A stretch of 64,000 bases of DNA from RBC074 sp964470555 (GTDB taxonomy: Bacteria; Acidobacteriota; Blastocatellia; RBC074): NCBI GenBank assembly GCA_964470555.1, contig CAYYDG010000021.1, forward strand, positions 1 to 64,000, written 5' to 3'. This document shows, piece after piece, positions 16,209 through 25,742 of this stretch (its first letter is position 1; every line of letters begins with the position of its first letter). The position numbers and the translations under genes were made by a program. The notes beneath the pieces are model-generated. The model ran no database searches. It saw nothing but the letters and a program-made list of their open reading frames with translations, and was not told the DNA's origin.

Positions 16209-17646
16209 AATCCATTCTCAATCAAACATCGCCAAACCACGCGTCGCAATTTTGGGTGCAGGCCCCGCCGGATTGGGCGCAGCCTGGAAATTGGCTCGCA
16301 GCGGCAAAGCCGATGCTGTCGTGATTGAACAGCGCGGCGATGTCGGCGGTAATTCGGGCAGTTTTGAACTGGACGGCATGTCGTTGGATTACGGCAGCCA
16401 TCGGTTGCACCCGTCTTGCCACCCGGAAATTCTGGCGGATTTGCGCGACTTGCTGGGCGACGATTTATTGGATCGCCCGCGGCACGGGCGAATCAGGTTG
16501 CGCGGCCACTGGATTCGTTTTCCGTTGAAGCCGGTTGATCTGGCGTTGCGTTTGCCTAAATCATTCGCTGTTGGTGTTGCGACTGATTCGATTCGCAAAT
16601 TGATTGCATCGTCGTCAGCCAACGGTCACGAAAGTTTTGCCAGCGTCTTGGAACGCAATCTGGGTTCGACTATTTACAGAGATTTTTATCACCCTTACGC
16701 CAAAAAGATTTGGGGCGTTGAAGCGGATCAGCTTTCGGCGATTCAGGCGTATCGCCGCGTTTCAGCCGGTTCGCTGTTGAAAATGGCCAAGAAAGTTCTG
16801 GCGCTCGTTCCGGGATTGAAAGCTCCCGGAGCCGGGCGATTTTTTTATCCGCGAAAAGGCTTCGGGCAAATCAGTCAGGCGTTGGCGCGTGCCGCGCACG
16901 ACGAAGGCGCGCAAATTTTGCATCACACCAGCGTCCGCAAAATTCATCTGGGATCGCCGCATCGAATTGAAGTCGAGCGCGACGGTTCCGCGCAAAGCAT
17001 CGAAGCCGAATATGTCTGGTCAACGATTCCGATCACGACGTTGGCCAGATTGGTCAATCCTCCGGCGCCCGCTGAAATTCTTGAAGCGGGCAATGGCATC
17101 CAATATCGGGCGATGATTTTGATTTATCTGGTCATCGCCCAGCCGCAATTCACGGAATTCGACGCGCATTATTTCCCGGACGCGGATGTCGCGTTGACGC
17201 GAATTTCCGAACCGAAAAATTACAGCGCTCGCACGGAGCCTCAAGACCGCACCGTGCTTTGCTGTGAATTGCCCTGCGATGTGGATGACGAACATTGGCG
17301 ACAGTCGGATGAAGAACTGGGACAACTCGCCCGACAGGCGTTGGAGCGAAGCGGGTTGCCGATCCAGGCTCACATTCTGCAAGTCGTCACCAAACGGCTC
17401 TCGCACGCATACCCCATTTACCATCAGGGATACGAAACGCATTTCAACCGGTTGGATGAATGGGCGGCGAAGCTGGACAGAGTTCTGACTTTTGGACGCC
17501 AGGGATTGTTTGCGCATGACAATACGCATCACGCGCTGGCGATGGCCTACGCCGCGGTAGACTGTTTGAATGACTCAGGACGTTTCGATTCGGCGCGGTG
17601 GAGCGATTATCGCGCCGAATTTGCCACACACACCGTTGAAGATTAA
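16198..17646 (+). CDS. FAD-dependent amine-oxidase/protoporphyrinogen-oxidase-like oxidoreductase
   Basis: 482 residues. The N-terminal Rossmann motif GAGPAGLGAAW is at 20-30, an acidic ribose-binding residue follows in VVIEQRGDVGGN, and DYGSHRLHP is the usual second box of the NAD(P)-binding FAD family. The C-terminus holds QGLFAHDNTHHALAMA in the FAD-closing region. Family members include UDP-galactopyranose mutase and carotenoid or porphyrin desaturases. In glycan clusters such genes are often of unknown role, and I would not claim sugar mutase activity. TTG 16198 is the assumed start, with GAGG at 16184-16187 ten bases upstream. Confidence 0.8.
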   Translation: MSSKIHSQSNIAKPRVAILGAGPAGLGAAWKLARSGKADAVVIEQRGDVGGNSGSFELDGMSLDYGSHRLHPSCHPEILADLRDLLGDDLLDRPRHGRIRLRGHWIRFPLKPVDLALRLPKSFAVGVATDSIRKLIASSSANGHESFASVLERNLGSTIYRDFYHPYAKKIWGVEADQLSAIQAYRRVSAGSLLKMAKKVLALVPGLKAPGAGRFFYPRKGFGQISQALARAAHDEGAQILHHTSVRKIHLGSPHRIEVERDGSAQSIEAEYVWSTIPITTLARLVNPPAPAEILEAGNGIQYRAMILIYLVIAQPQFTEFDAHYFPDADVALTRISEPKNYSARTEPQDRTVLCCELPCDVDDEHWRQSDEELGQLARQALERSGLPIQAHILQVVTKRLSHAYPIYHQGYETHFNRLDEWAAKLDRVLTFGRQGLFAHDNTHHALAMAYAAVDCLNDSGRFDSARWSDYRAEFATHTVED

Positions 17647-17691
17647 CCAACGATTCCAACCATGTCCGACGCACCACGAAGGAGAAGTTTT

Positions 17692-19872
17692 ATGCTGAAG
17701 ATAGGGTTATCTGTCCTGGCCCTTGCGGGGTTGTTTGCTGTGGCGCCTTTGCCGAAATCCTTTCGCAAAGTGATTCCTTTTCAACAAGCAACGATCACGC
17801 TCGACCCAAACACGAGCTACCAAACCATTGTCGGCTGGGAAGCCGTCGCCCAGGCCGGTCAAATTTCTGAAATCAACTCTGTCACCAATCGCTCAAACGT
17901 CAGTCCGGCTTTCCTCAATTACAAAGATCAACTGTTCGATGCCGCCGTCAACGATCTGGGGTTGAACCGAATCCGACTGGAATTGAGAAGCGGGCTGGAA
18001 AATTCTGTGGATTACGGCGAGCGTTACACCAAAGGCCAGATCACCTACAACGAATGGAAGGTTCATCGGTACGAAATCATCAATGACAACGACGATCCGC
18101 AGATGATCAATCCGGACGGGTTCAAATTCTTCGAACTGGATTTCAACATTGAAAACGTTGTCATTCCGTTTCGCCAGCGATTGGCGGCGCGCGGAGAAAA
18201 ACTCTATTTGAATTTGAATTACGTGGATTTTGCTGATACGGCTTTCGAGCACCGCAACGCGGCGGAAGAATACGCCGAGTTCATTCTGGCGACGTTTCTG
18301 CACATGCGCGACAAATACGGCTTCACGCCGGATGCTGTCGAAATCGTGTTGGAACCGGACAACACCCCCTGGCGCGGAACGCACATCGGCAACTGCATGG
18401 TCGCCACCGGCAACCGATTGCGAGCGCACGGATTCAACCCGGATTTTGTCGCTCCGTCCTGCACGAATATGTTCAATTCACTGCCGTATTTCGACCAGAT
18501 GATTCAGATTCCCGGTGTGACGGAGTTCATCGCCGAGGTTTCTTATCACCGATATGGCGGCGCCAGCAACACTGCTTTGCAGAGTTTTGCCAGTCGTGGT
18601 GCGCAATACAAGATTGATACGTCGCATCTGGAATTCATCGGGGCCACGCAACACGATCTGCACGCCGACCTGACGATTGCCAACAACTCCTCCTGGCAAC
18701 AATTTGCCCTGGCATTCCCGCTCGACAACGACGATGGCAGCGTCTATTACGTGATCAACGAAAGCAATCCCAACAATCCGACAGTGACTTTGGGCAGCCG
18801 GGCGAAATTGCTGCGACAGTATTTCAAGTTCATTCGTTACGGCGCGCTTCGCATCAAAGCGACCAGCAGTTCCGATACATTCGATCCTGCGGCATTCGTC
18901 AACACGGATGGCAAATTTGTCGTCGTCGTCAAAACCTCCGGCGGCGGCAACATTACGTTGCAGGGATTGCCCGCCGGAACCTATGGCGTCAAGTTCACAA
19001 CGCCCAGCCAGTACGACATTGACACCGCGGACATCACAATCGCTGCCGGGCAGGCGTTGAACACTTCGATTCCGCGCGACGGCGTGATTACTATTTACGG
19101 CAAATCCGCTGCCAACGTCGTGTCTGTGGACGCTTCCAGTTACGCGCGCGCCAGTTCGCCGGGCCAGATCGAAGCGGCGTTCGGCGTAGGGTTTCCGGCA
19201 GACGCCAACGTGACGGCTTTGGCGACCACCACGCCGTTGCCAACGAAACTGTCGAACGTTTCAGTGCGATTGAACGACATTCTGGCTCCCCTGTTTTTTG
19301 TCGGAGTCGGCGGCGCACAGGGATCGGGCGCGTTTCAGATCAATTATCAGGTTCCGTATCAGCTTCAACCCGGATTGGCGAAGCTGGAAGTTCTGAACAA
19401 TGACGTGGTCGTCACCACCGGTTATGTGATTGTTGGTTCTGTCGCGCCCGGCGTGTTCACCGCGACGGCGACCGGAAAAGGACAGGCAGTGGCGGTCAAT
19501 CAGGATTTTTCGCTCAACGGCGACCCGGCGCAAACGCCGACCGCCAAACCCGAAGCGCGAGGCAGAATAGTGACTTTATTTGCCAACGGCCCCGGCGGGC
19601 AATTCGTCAATCCGGCAAACGGACAAGCGTTGATGCCTGCTTCAGGCGCGCCGATTCCGGCCAGCCCAATCCATGCCACTGCCAGCGCCCCCATCGTCAC
19701 GATTGGAGGAATGCCTGCCACAGTCACCTTCAGCGGATTGACGCCCGGATTGGTGGGGTTGTGGCAATTGAACGTGATGATTCCGGCCAATGCTCCGGTC
19801 GGCAACGCCGTCCCGGTCGAGATTAAATTGAATCGGAAAATCGCAAACCAAACGACGATTGCGGTGAACTGA
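17692..19872 (+). CDS. Secreted glycosidase-like protein with TIGR03437-type C-terminal domain
   Basis: 726 residues. A signal peptide is formed by residues 1-18 (MLKIGLSVLALAGLFAVA). Residues 33-390 resemble a clan A (beta/alpha)8 glycosidase of GH30/GH39 type: YQTIVGWEAVAQAG opening, a candidate acid/base in VLEPDN (Glu221) and a candidate nucleophile in SHLEF (Glu314). A small beta domain follows to about 470. From about 478 the sequence is like the C-terminal domain widespread in Solibacter and Blastocatellia proteins: ASYARASSPG, FQINYQVPYQL, and VTLFANGPG with late GLVGLWQLNV. ATG 17692 has GGAG at 17681-17684 seven bases upstream and is preferred to ATG 17662. It probably trims the secreted glycan or degrades external polysaccharide. 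Confidence 0.75.
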   Translation: MLKIGLSVLALAGLFAVAPLPKSFRKVIPFQQATITLDPNTSYQTIVGWEAVAQAGQISEINSVTNRSNVSPAFLNYKDQLFDAAVNDLGLNRIRLELRSGLENSVDYGERYTKGQITYNEWKVHRYEIINDNDDPQMINPDGFKFFELDFNIENVVIPFRQRLAARGEKLYLNLNYVDFADTAFEHRNAAEEYAEFILATFLHMRDKYGFTPDAVEIVLEPDNTPWRGTHIGNCMVATGNRLRAHGFNPDFVAPSCTNMFNSLPYFDQMIQIPGVTEFIAEVSYHRYGGASNTALQSFASRGAQYKIDTSHLEFIGATQHDLHADLTIANNSSWQQFALAFPLDNDDGSVYYVINESNPNNPTVTLGSRAKLLRQYFKFIRYGALRIKATSSSDTFDPAAFVNTDGKFVVVVKTSGGGNITLQGLPAGTYGVKFTTPSQYDIDTADITIAAGQALNTSIPRDGVITIYGKSAANVVSVDASSYARASSPGQIEAAFGVGFPADANVTALATTTPLPTKLSNVSVRLNDILAPLFFVGVGGAQGSGAFQINYQVPYQLQPGLAKLEVLNNDVVVTTGYVIVGSVAPGVFTATATGKGQAVAVNQDFSLNGDPAQTPTAKPEARGRIVTLFANGPGGQFVNPANGQALMPASGAPIPASPIHATASAPIVTIGGMPATVTFSGLTPGLVGLWQLNVMIPANAPVGNAVPVEIKLNRKIANQTTIAVN

Positions 19873-19908
19873 GGTTTGATGCAAACACTGCAAGGAATCT
19901 GACAGGCG

Positions 19909-19951
19909 CAATCAAACAGACAAACCTTTGTTTGTCTGTTTGATTGTTTTT
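19909..19951 (+). terminator. Rho-independent terminator
   Basis: A perfect 17-bp stem, CAATCAAACAGACAAAC at 19909-19925 with its exact complement at 19930-19946, a CTTT loop and a following TTTTT run. It lies 37 bases after the glycosidase stop and marks the end of the first transcriptional block. The stem is A+T-rich, so efficiency is uncertain. Confidence 0.9.
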
Positions 19952-19990
19952 GATGTTCAACCTTTTTTACTGAAGGAATTGGAAAAAATC

Positions 19991-20026
19991 GGGCGATCCG
20001 AAAAACAGCAATTCGTTGGATCGCCC
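19991..20026. other. Nine-base inverted repeat GGGCGATCC ... GGATCGCCC
   Basis: Perfect nine-base arms at 19991-19999 and 20018-20026, separated by 18 bases, between the terminator and the sulfatase-like gene. No T-run follows. It could be an operator for the downstream gene or a secondary hairpin; the sequence does not decide. Confidence 0.55.
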
Positions 20027-20078
20027 AATCTGAAAAACTCTTACAAATTCAAACAGTTTTTGTTCTTATAAGGTCGTC

Positions 20079-21905
20079 TTGGCCAAGTACAAAAGCCGAG
20101 TGGAATTTTCTAAAGTGATGAAGTTAGGGTTCACTTTACTTTCCATTGCGATCCTTTTCGCATCCGCGCTCGCTTTTTTCACTTTTTCGCCCAGGCTGAA
20201 AACGCAACGTCAATGGCTTATACAGCAGCCGTTCGTCCGCTTTTTCCTGGATAGAGTGAACAAACCGGCATTCGTTCTTTCCAGTCTTCTGGCGCTGGGG
20301 CTGTTCTGCGTGGAAATTTTTCTGTTTCACCGCTCTTATTGCAGCCAGTCGAACGGAAATACCTACTTGAACGAATTGGCAAGACATTCGTTGTTGTGGG
20401 AAATATTCTTTCACGCAATGGTCGTCAGCAGCTCTTTGGTTCTTTTTGGCATGTATGCCTATTGGGCTCTGATTTCTCGGCTGGCTTGCAGAGCGCTCTA
20501 TTTTCTGATTTTAGCGATTCCTGTCTTTGCGGAGTATTCCTGCCAACGGTCGCTTTCTCGATTTACAGACGCCGAAGACATCAGGCTGTTCATTCTGGTG
20601 ACGAATTTCGAGATGCAGACCGATGCAATAAAAATGTTCTTGAGCTGGTATGGCCTCTTTCCTTGTGCTGCTTTTGCCTTGTGTCTGCTCTTTTTCAAAG
20701 TCCCCAAACGAAGTTCAGGCGTAACAGGGCTGGTGGTTATTCTGATCGTCGTCTTTGGGTTTTATCTGTCGTTAGGCCGGCAAGACGTTCTTTACAAGAA
20801 TTACGTCAAATACCCTGTGGTGTCTTTCAATGCGTTTTTCAGGACACTGGCGGATTACGCCAAATTGAAGGCGTCCACGCGCGACAAGGTTCGAGAAACC
20901 CTGGAAGCCGCTCCTGTCTCGCAACGCCCGGCCAACAACATCGTTTTTGTCGTTGACGAATCTGTGCGGGCAGACCATTTAAGCCTGAACGGATATGCCC
21001 GAAAAACGACTCCTTACCTTGAAGGCTTGTTTGACAAAGGCGTCTTGCAAAATTGGGGAATCGCCACCTCCGTGATGACGTGCAGTGAAAGTTCAGGACT
21101 TTTGCTGATGACGGGCCTGACGCTTCAAGACCTGCCTGACGTGTCGGGCAGGGCTTATGAAAATCCCACGATTTTTCAATACGCAAAAGCCATGGGCTAT
21201 CGCACATATTTCATGGATGGGCAGATGGATGTTCTATGGAGTTTGAGGCCAGCAGACATGAAGTATATTGATGAATGGTGGAATTTGAACCGGTTTCTGG
21301 AAATTAACGACGACCGCCAGCAGGTGGATTTTGTGATGGCGGAAACAGCCAGGAAAATCGTCGAAACCAGCACGGGAAACTTTATCTGGATTATCAAGTC
21401 CGGAGTGCATTTTCCTTATTACAAACGCTTCCCTGAAAACGAAGCTGAATGGACTCCTTTTTTCGACAGTGATCGGGGCGGGGAACTGGTTCCAGATCAA
21501 CTGACAAATTCCTATGACAACGCCATCAAATACAACCTGGACAGGTTTTTTCGGAATTTGACTCCTGATTCAAAACCTCTCGCCAACACAGTGGTGGTTT
21601 ACACCTCTGATCACGGACAAACTGTCGGCCAGAACGGAGACCCCAACTTCCATTGCGGAGTGACCAGATTGGAAGTCATGGTCCCGCTTTTCATCATTGG
21701 GAACGACCGAACCGACATTGACACTAAATTCAAGGCGAGCCACGAAAATATATTTGCCTCATTGCTGGATTTTATGCAGGTTCCGCAGTCACTACGAAAA
21801 CGACGGTATGCACGCTCATTGCTGGAAGCCAGAGAAGCAGATTCCGCGGCAAGGTTTTATGTCGGGCCAGGACTGCTCAGTCAGGACAAATTTCGTTTCG
21901 ATTAA
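20079..21905 (+). CDS. Sulfatase-fold phosphoethanolamine transferase-like membrane enzyme (EptA/OpgE type)
   Basis: 608 residues. The N-terminal 235 residues hold about five membrane helices. From 285 on is an alkaline-phosphatase/sulfatase fold: FVVDESVRADHLSLNGY (Glu294 as metal ligand), a candidate nucleophile in SVMTCSESSG (around Thr334-Ser336), SGVHFPYY and YTSDHGQTVGQNG (Asp511, His512). This layout is that of periplasmic phosphoethanolamine or phosphoglycerol transferases acting on lipid A, capsule or glucans. TTG 20079 has AAGG five bases upstream; ATG 20118 is an alternative. It begins a new block after the terminator at 19909-19951. Confidence 0.85.
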   Translation: MAKYKSRVEFSKVMKLGFTLLSIAILFASALAFFTFSPRLKTQRQWLIQQPFVRFFLDRVNKPAFVLSSLLALGLFCVEIFLFHRSYCSQSNGNTYLNELARHSLLWEIFFHAMVVSSSLVLFGMYAYWALISRLACRALYFLILAIPVFAEYSCQRSLSRFTDAEDIRLFILVTNFEMQTDAIKMFLSWYGLFPCAAFALCLLFFKVPKRSSGVTGLVVILIVVFGFYLSLGRQDVLYKNYVKYPVVSFNAFFRTLADYAKLKASTRDKVRETLEAAPVSQRPANNIVFVVDESVRADHLSLNGYARKTTPYLEGLFDKGVLQNWGIATSVMTCSESSGLLLMTGLTLQDLPDVSGRAYENPTIFQYAKAMGYRTYFMDGQMDVLWSLRPADMKYIDEWWNLNRFLEINDDRQQVDFVMAETARKIVETSTGNFIWIIKSGVHFPYYKRFPENEAEWTPFFDSDRGGELVPDQLTNSYDNAIKYNLDRFFRNLTPDSKPLANTVVVYTSDHGQTVGQNGDPNFHCGVTRLEVMVPLFIIGNDRTDIDTKFKASHENIFASLLDFMQVPQSLRKRRYARSLLEAREADSAARFYVGPGLLSQDKFRFD

Positions 21906-22014
21906 CGTCGCGAAGTAACCGCTGCCACACAGAAAAAAATCGGACTGGATCCATAACACTTCAATTGCCCAAGCATTTTCGCTTTCCAAGTAAAATGAGG
22001 CTTACTGAATTCAA

Positions 22015-22662
22015 ATGAAAAATCCGCACGAACAGGCGCTAGATGTCGAAGCGTTTTATGACCGGATCATCAGATATTACGATGTCTCCTACAAATTCAA
22101 CCGATATAGCCAGTCGCTGGAGCAGTATTTGAATGATTGGTTGCCGGTTCTTCCCAACAATCCGCGAATTCTGGACGCCGGATGCGGGACTGGATTGTTG
22201 ACTGAAGCTCTGCTGAAAACCATCGGTTATCCGGCCAGGATCGCGGGAATTGACCTGTCCGCGAAATCAATTGGAGTTGCCCAAAAAACAATTGGCAGAG
22301 ACAGCGATTCAACCAACAAGATTCAGTTCATTCAGGCAAATCTGTTGAATATGCCATTTCAGGACGAATCATTCGATTTGGTCGTAACCAGCGGAGCGCT
22401 GGAATATGTTTCCTTGCAGATGGGATTGGCGGAAATTGACAGAGTGCTGGCGCCGGGCGGGTATTTGATTTATTTGCCGCTCAGGCCTTCGTTGGCAGGG
22501 TATTTTCTGGCCATCACCTTTCGCGCGAAGGTGTATTTGCGGGACGAAGTTCTGGAAGCGTTGTCCGCTAGATTTAGCGTCATCTCTGAGCACGGCTTCA
22601 AGGCTTCCGAACCCATCGGTTGGTCGAAAACCGCAATGCTTTGCAGGAAGCTGCGATCTTGA
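22015..22662 (+). CDS. Class I SAM-dependent methyltransferase
   Basis: 215 residues. Motif I is LDAGCGTG at 53-60, the acidic residue ending beta-2 is in GIDLSAKS, motif II region is FDLVVTSGALEYV, and LAPGGYLIYLP is the family post-motif. It resembles small-molecule or sugar/lipid O-methyltransferases of the UbiE/COQ5 group. Start ATG 22015 follows a 109-base gap with no clear ribosome site. The epimerase gene begins seven bases after its stop. Substrate is unknown; location suggests methylation of a nucleotide sugar or glycan. Confidence 0.8.
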   Translation: MKNPHEQALDVEAFYDRIIRYYDVSYKFNRYSQSLEQYLNDWLPVLPNNPRILDAGCGTGLLTEALLKTIGYPARIAGIDLSAKSIGVAQKTIGRDSDSTNKIQFIQANLLNMPFQDESFDLVVTSGALEYVSLQMGLAEIDRVLAPGGYLIYLPLRPSLAGYFLAITFRAKVYLRDEVLEALSARFSVISEHGFKASEPIGWSKTAMLCRKLRS

Positions 22663-22669
22663 AACAAAG

Positions 22670-23707
22670 ATGAATCATATTTCGCCTTCCCAAACAGCAA
22701 GCAGTCTCAGTTCCGCGCAAATTGTTGTGCTGGGAGCCGCCGGTTTCATCGGTCGCTGGGTTTCACGACGACTTTGTTTTCACGGAGCGAAGCCGGTTCT
22801 TGTCGTTCGGGATGTTCAGACGGCAAAAGAAGTTTTTGCCGATTACGAAATCAATGGCGAAATTATTCAAGCCGATTTTCAGCGGCTGGATTCAGTGACG
22901 GAACTGATCGGCGGTTTCAAACCGGATGTGGTGTTCAATCTGGCCGGTTATGGCGTTGATCATTCCGAACGTGACGAAGAAGCGGCGTATCGAATCAACG
23001 CTCATCTGGTTGAAACGATCTGCAAGGCGATGGCGGTGCATCGAAATTCTGATTGGCCGGGACAAAACATCGTTCACGTCGGTTCGGCGTTGGAGTACGG
23101 CGAAATCGGCGGCAATCTGGCCGAAGATTCCGCGCCCAACCCGACAACCCTGTATGGCCAGTCCAAACTGCTGGGCACGAATCTGTTGACACAGTTTTGC
23201 CGCAAACTCGGCGTCAAGGGACTGACTGCACGGCTGTTTACGGTTTATGGACCGGGAGAACACGAAGGGCGGTTGTTGCCTTTGTTGTCGGAAGCAGCAA
23301 GAAACAGCGCGTCCTTGCCACTGACTGCGGGACAACAACAACGCGATTTCACTTTTGTCGAAGATGTCGCCGACATACTGATTGAGTTGGCGCTGGCTGA
23401 AGCTTCGCCGGGAGAAATCGTCAACCTGGCAACCGGCAAACTCACCACCGTTCGCGGCTTTGTTGAAATCGCAGCCGAAGTGTTGCACATCCCCAAAAAA
23501 CACTTGAACTTTGGCGACATTCCGGCCCGCGCCGAAGAAATGCGACACGAAGCCGTCACCATTGACCGGTTGCGGAAACTTTTAGGCCCCAGGCTGAAAA
23601 CGCCGCTCACAGACATTGCCGAAGGGATTCGTCGAACGAAAGATTTTAACGGGCGCTTGGCGGAGCGCCTGCATAACAGACAGGAGAGAACATGCGCGTC
23701 TTTTTAG
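22670..23707 (+). CDS. NAD-dependent epimerase/dehydratase family sugar enzyme
   Basis: 345 residues, an extended short-chain dehydrogenase. GAAGFIG is at 22-28, an FNLAGYG stretch near 89-95, and the catalytic pair in LYGQSK (Tyr162, Lys166). RLFTVYGPGEHEGRLLP and a late DFTFVEDVADI follow. The pattern fits NDP-sugar 4-epimerases or 4-ketoreductases such as CDP-abequose synthase. Given the CDP-glucose genes at 27898 and 28665, a 4-keto-reduction step in a CDP-6-deoxyhexose pathway is a reasonable guess. Its 3' end overlaps the radical SAM gene by 16 bases. Confidence 0.85.
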   Translation: MNHISPSQTASSLSSAQIVVLGAAGFIGRWVSRRLCFHGAKPVLVVRDVQTAKEVFADYEINGEIIQADFQRLDSVTELIGGFKPDVVFNLAGYGVDHSERDEEAAYRINAHLVETICKAMAVHRNSDWPGQNIVHVGSALEYGEIGGNLAEDSAPNPTTLYGQSKLLGTNLLTQFCRKLGVKGLTARLFTVYGPGEHEGRLLPLLSEAARNSASLPLTAGQQQRDFTFVEDVADILIELALAEASPGEIVNLATGKLTTVRGFVEIAAEVLHIPKKHLNFGDIPARAEEMRHEAVTIDRLRKLLGPRLKTPLTDIAEGIRRTKDFNGRLAERLHNRQERTCASF

Positions 23708-25740
23708 CCGATCTCGGTCATAACCAACTCACATACAGTTCCGATGTTTACCCGCTTGGAGTCGCCAATCTGGCGACCTACGCGCGCGAATATCTTCCCG
23801 ACAATCTGAGCGCCAAACATCCTTTGGACATCAGGATTTTCCGCGAACCGGAGGATTTGAAAGAGGCGCTCGATCACGATTCGCCGGATGTGCTGGCGCT
23901 GAGCAGTTATTCGTGGAATCACAATCTGGCGCTGCATTTCGCCGATTACGCCAAAAAGCGGCATCCCAAAGTTTTAACGTTGATGGGAGGGCCGAATTTT
24001 CCGCTGACGGTTGTCGAGCAGGAAAGTTTTCTGCGCGGCATGTCGCAAATAGACATAGCGGTTCGCGGCCCGACTTATGAAGGCGAACGCGCGTTCCTGA
24101 ACATCATTCGCCGCTTTGCCGAAGTGGATTGTCGGCGCGAAGGCGTTTTTGAAGAATCGGTTGCCGGAAATCTGTGGATTGATCCCAGCACGGGCGAATT
24201 CGTTGTCGGCGGCGAAGTCGAGCGCATACACGACCTGGACGAAATTCCCTCGCCGTATCTGGCCGGGTTGCTGGATGATTATTTCAAAACCGGTTATTTC
24301 CCGATGATGCAGATCGCGCGCGGTTGCCCGTTCAGTTGCACGTACTGCAATTCCAGCGTCGAAGCCAACAGCAAGATTTACGCGCATTCCGTCGAAAACG
24401 TGAAAGCCGATCTGCTTTACATCGCCCAGCGCATCAAACCGGAAATTACGCTGTGTTTCGCCGACGACAATTTCGGCATGTACCAGCGCGACGAAGAAGT
24501 CGCCGATTACATCAGCTACCTGCAAGAGACTTACAACTGGCCGCAATACCTGAGAACGACGACCGGCAAAAATCGCGGCGAGCGCATCATCAAAGTCATG
24601 CGGAAAATCAAAGGCCGTTTGCCTATGACCGCCGCCGTGCAATCGCTGAATCCTACGGTGTTGAAAAACATCAAGCGGGCAAATATCAGTCTGGATACTT
24701 TTGCCGATATTCAAAAAGAAGTCATCGCGCAAGGCATGCAATCGTATGGCGAACTGATTCTAAGCATGCCGGGCGAAACCAAGGCTTCGTTTATGACCGC
24801 CGTGCGCGATTTGCTGGAAACCGGAGTCAAACGAATTTCGGCGCATCAGTTGATGCTGCTGCACGGCGCTCCGCTCAGCAATCCGGAAAGCCGCGAACTG
24901 TTTCAGTTCAAAACCCGGTTTCGAGTCGTCGCCCGCAACATCGGCGATTACACTGGCGAGCCGATCATCGAAACCGAAGAAATGGTGGTCGAAACGCCAG
25001 ACTTCAGTTTCGAGGAATATCTGGAAGCGCGCGTTTTTCATCTGTTGCTGACGATCTTTTATTACGAAGGCAATTTTGAAGAAGCGTTCGAATACGCGCG
25101 GCACGAAGGCATCAAACCTTATGACGTGATGGTCCGCATGCAACGGATGTTGGACGACGCGCCGCCCGCATTTCGCGCGATGATTGACGATTTCCTGAAA
25201 GAAAGTCAGGAAGAACTTTTCCAGACGCGCGAAGAGTGCATCGAATGGGCGAAACAGAATTTCGCCGCTTTGGTGGACGGCAGTCTGGGCGGCAATCTGC
25301 TGAGCAAGTATTCGATGATCGGACGGTTTTACCTGACACAGGAAGCGATAGAGTTTCTGCAAACTGTGATTTCGTCGGCGCAGGACGAAGCCGTGTTGAG
25401 AACCGATCTGGCGCAGCTTCAAGCGGTGACGGATTATCTGCGCTGCATTTTGCTGCACGTGCCGTTTGCGGAAACGCTGGCAGAAAACCCCGAATGGACG
25501 ACTTCTTACGATGTCGAAGCCTGGCACAAGGACAATTACAAAGACCATCTGGATATGTATGCCTTCGATCAGCCGCGCACTTTCGCCACGACGATTGATG
25601 CCAACAAACGAGCTATGATCGAAACACGCATCGCCACGTTTGGCGAACATCCATCGGGACTCGGAAAATTCACCCGAACGATGTTCGCGCAAGACCTTCG
25701 CCGCACGATTGTCGCGGCGAAATCCGCCAACGGAGCTTGA
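23692..25740 (+). CDS. B12-binding-type radical SAM protein
   Basis: 682 residues. The N-terminal 140 residues resemble a cobalamin-binding Rossmann domain of BchE-type enzymes (YPLGVANLATYARE, SSYSWN, LMGGPN), but there is no DxHxxG motif. The radical SAM core starts with C212-PFS-C216-TY-C219, then FADDNFGMY and LSMPGE. The C-terminal 250 residues have no clear match. Such enzymes perform C-methylation, ring cyclisation or rearrangement. Within a nucleotide-sugar block a role in sugar or lipid modification is possible. ATG 23692 lies in the end of the epimerase, with AGGAGAG before it. Followed at once by a GT2 gene. Confidence 0.82.
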   Translation: MRVFLADLGHNQLTYSSDVYPLGVANLATYAREYLPDNLSAKHPLDIRIFREPEDLKEALDHDSPDVLALSSYSWNHNLALHFADYAKKRHPKVLTLMGGPNFPLTVVEQESFLRGMSQIDIAVRGPTYEGERAFLNIIRRFAEVDCRREGVFEESVAGNLWIDPSTGEFVVGGEVERIHDLDEIPSPYLAGLLDDYFKTGYFPMMQIARGCPFSCTYCNSSVEANSKIYAHSVENVKADLLYIAQRIKPEITLCFADDNFGMYQRDEEVADYISYLQETYNWPQYLRTTTGKNRGERIIKVMRKIKGRLPMTAAVQSLNPTVLKNIKRANISLDTFADIQKEVIAQGMQSYGELILSMPGETKASFMTAVRDLLETGVKRISAHQLMLLHGAPLSNPESRELFQFKTRFRVVARNIGDYTGEPIIETEEMVVETPDFSFEEYLEARVFHLLLTIFYYEGNFEEAFEYARHEGIKPYDVMVRMQRMLDDAPPAFRAMIDDFLKESQEELFQTREECIEWAKQNFAALVDGSLGGNLLSKYSMIGRFYLTQEAIEFLQTVISSAQDEAVLRTDLAQLQAVTDYLRCILLHVPFAETLAENPEWTTSYDVEAWHKDNYKDHLDMYAFDQPRTFATTIDANKRAMIETRIATFGEHPSGLGKFTRTMFAQDLRRTIVAAKSANGA

Positions 25741-25742
25741 TT

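Noticed and set aside
17662..17691. ATG 17662 as the start of the secreted glycosidase.
   Set aside because: ATG 17692 has GGAG at seven bases and gives a clean signal peptide without a charged extension.
20041..20071. TTACAA and TTATAA as a promoter for the sulfatase-like gene.
   Set aside because: Spacing is 19-20 bases and the -10 would lie only eight bases before the start codon.
21965..21996. TTGCCC and TAAAAT as a promoter for the methyltransferase at 22015.
   Set aside because: The spacer is 20 bases, outside the useful range.
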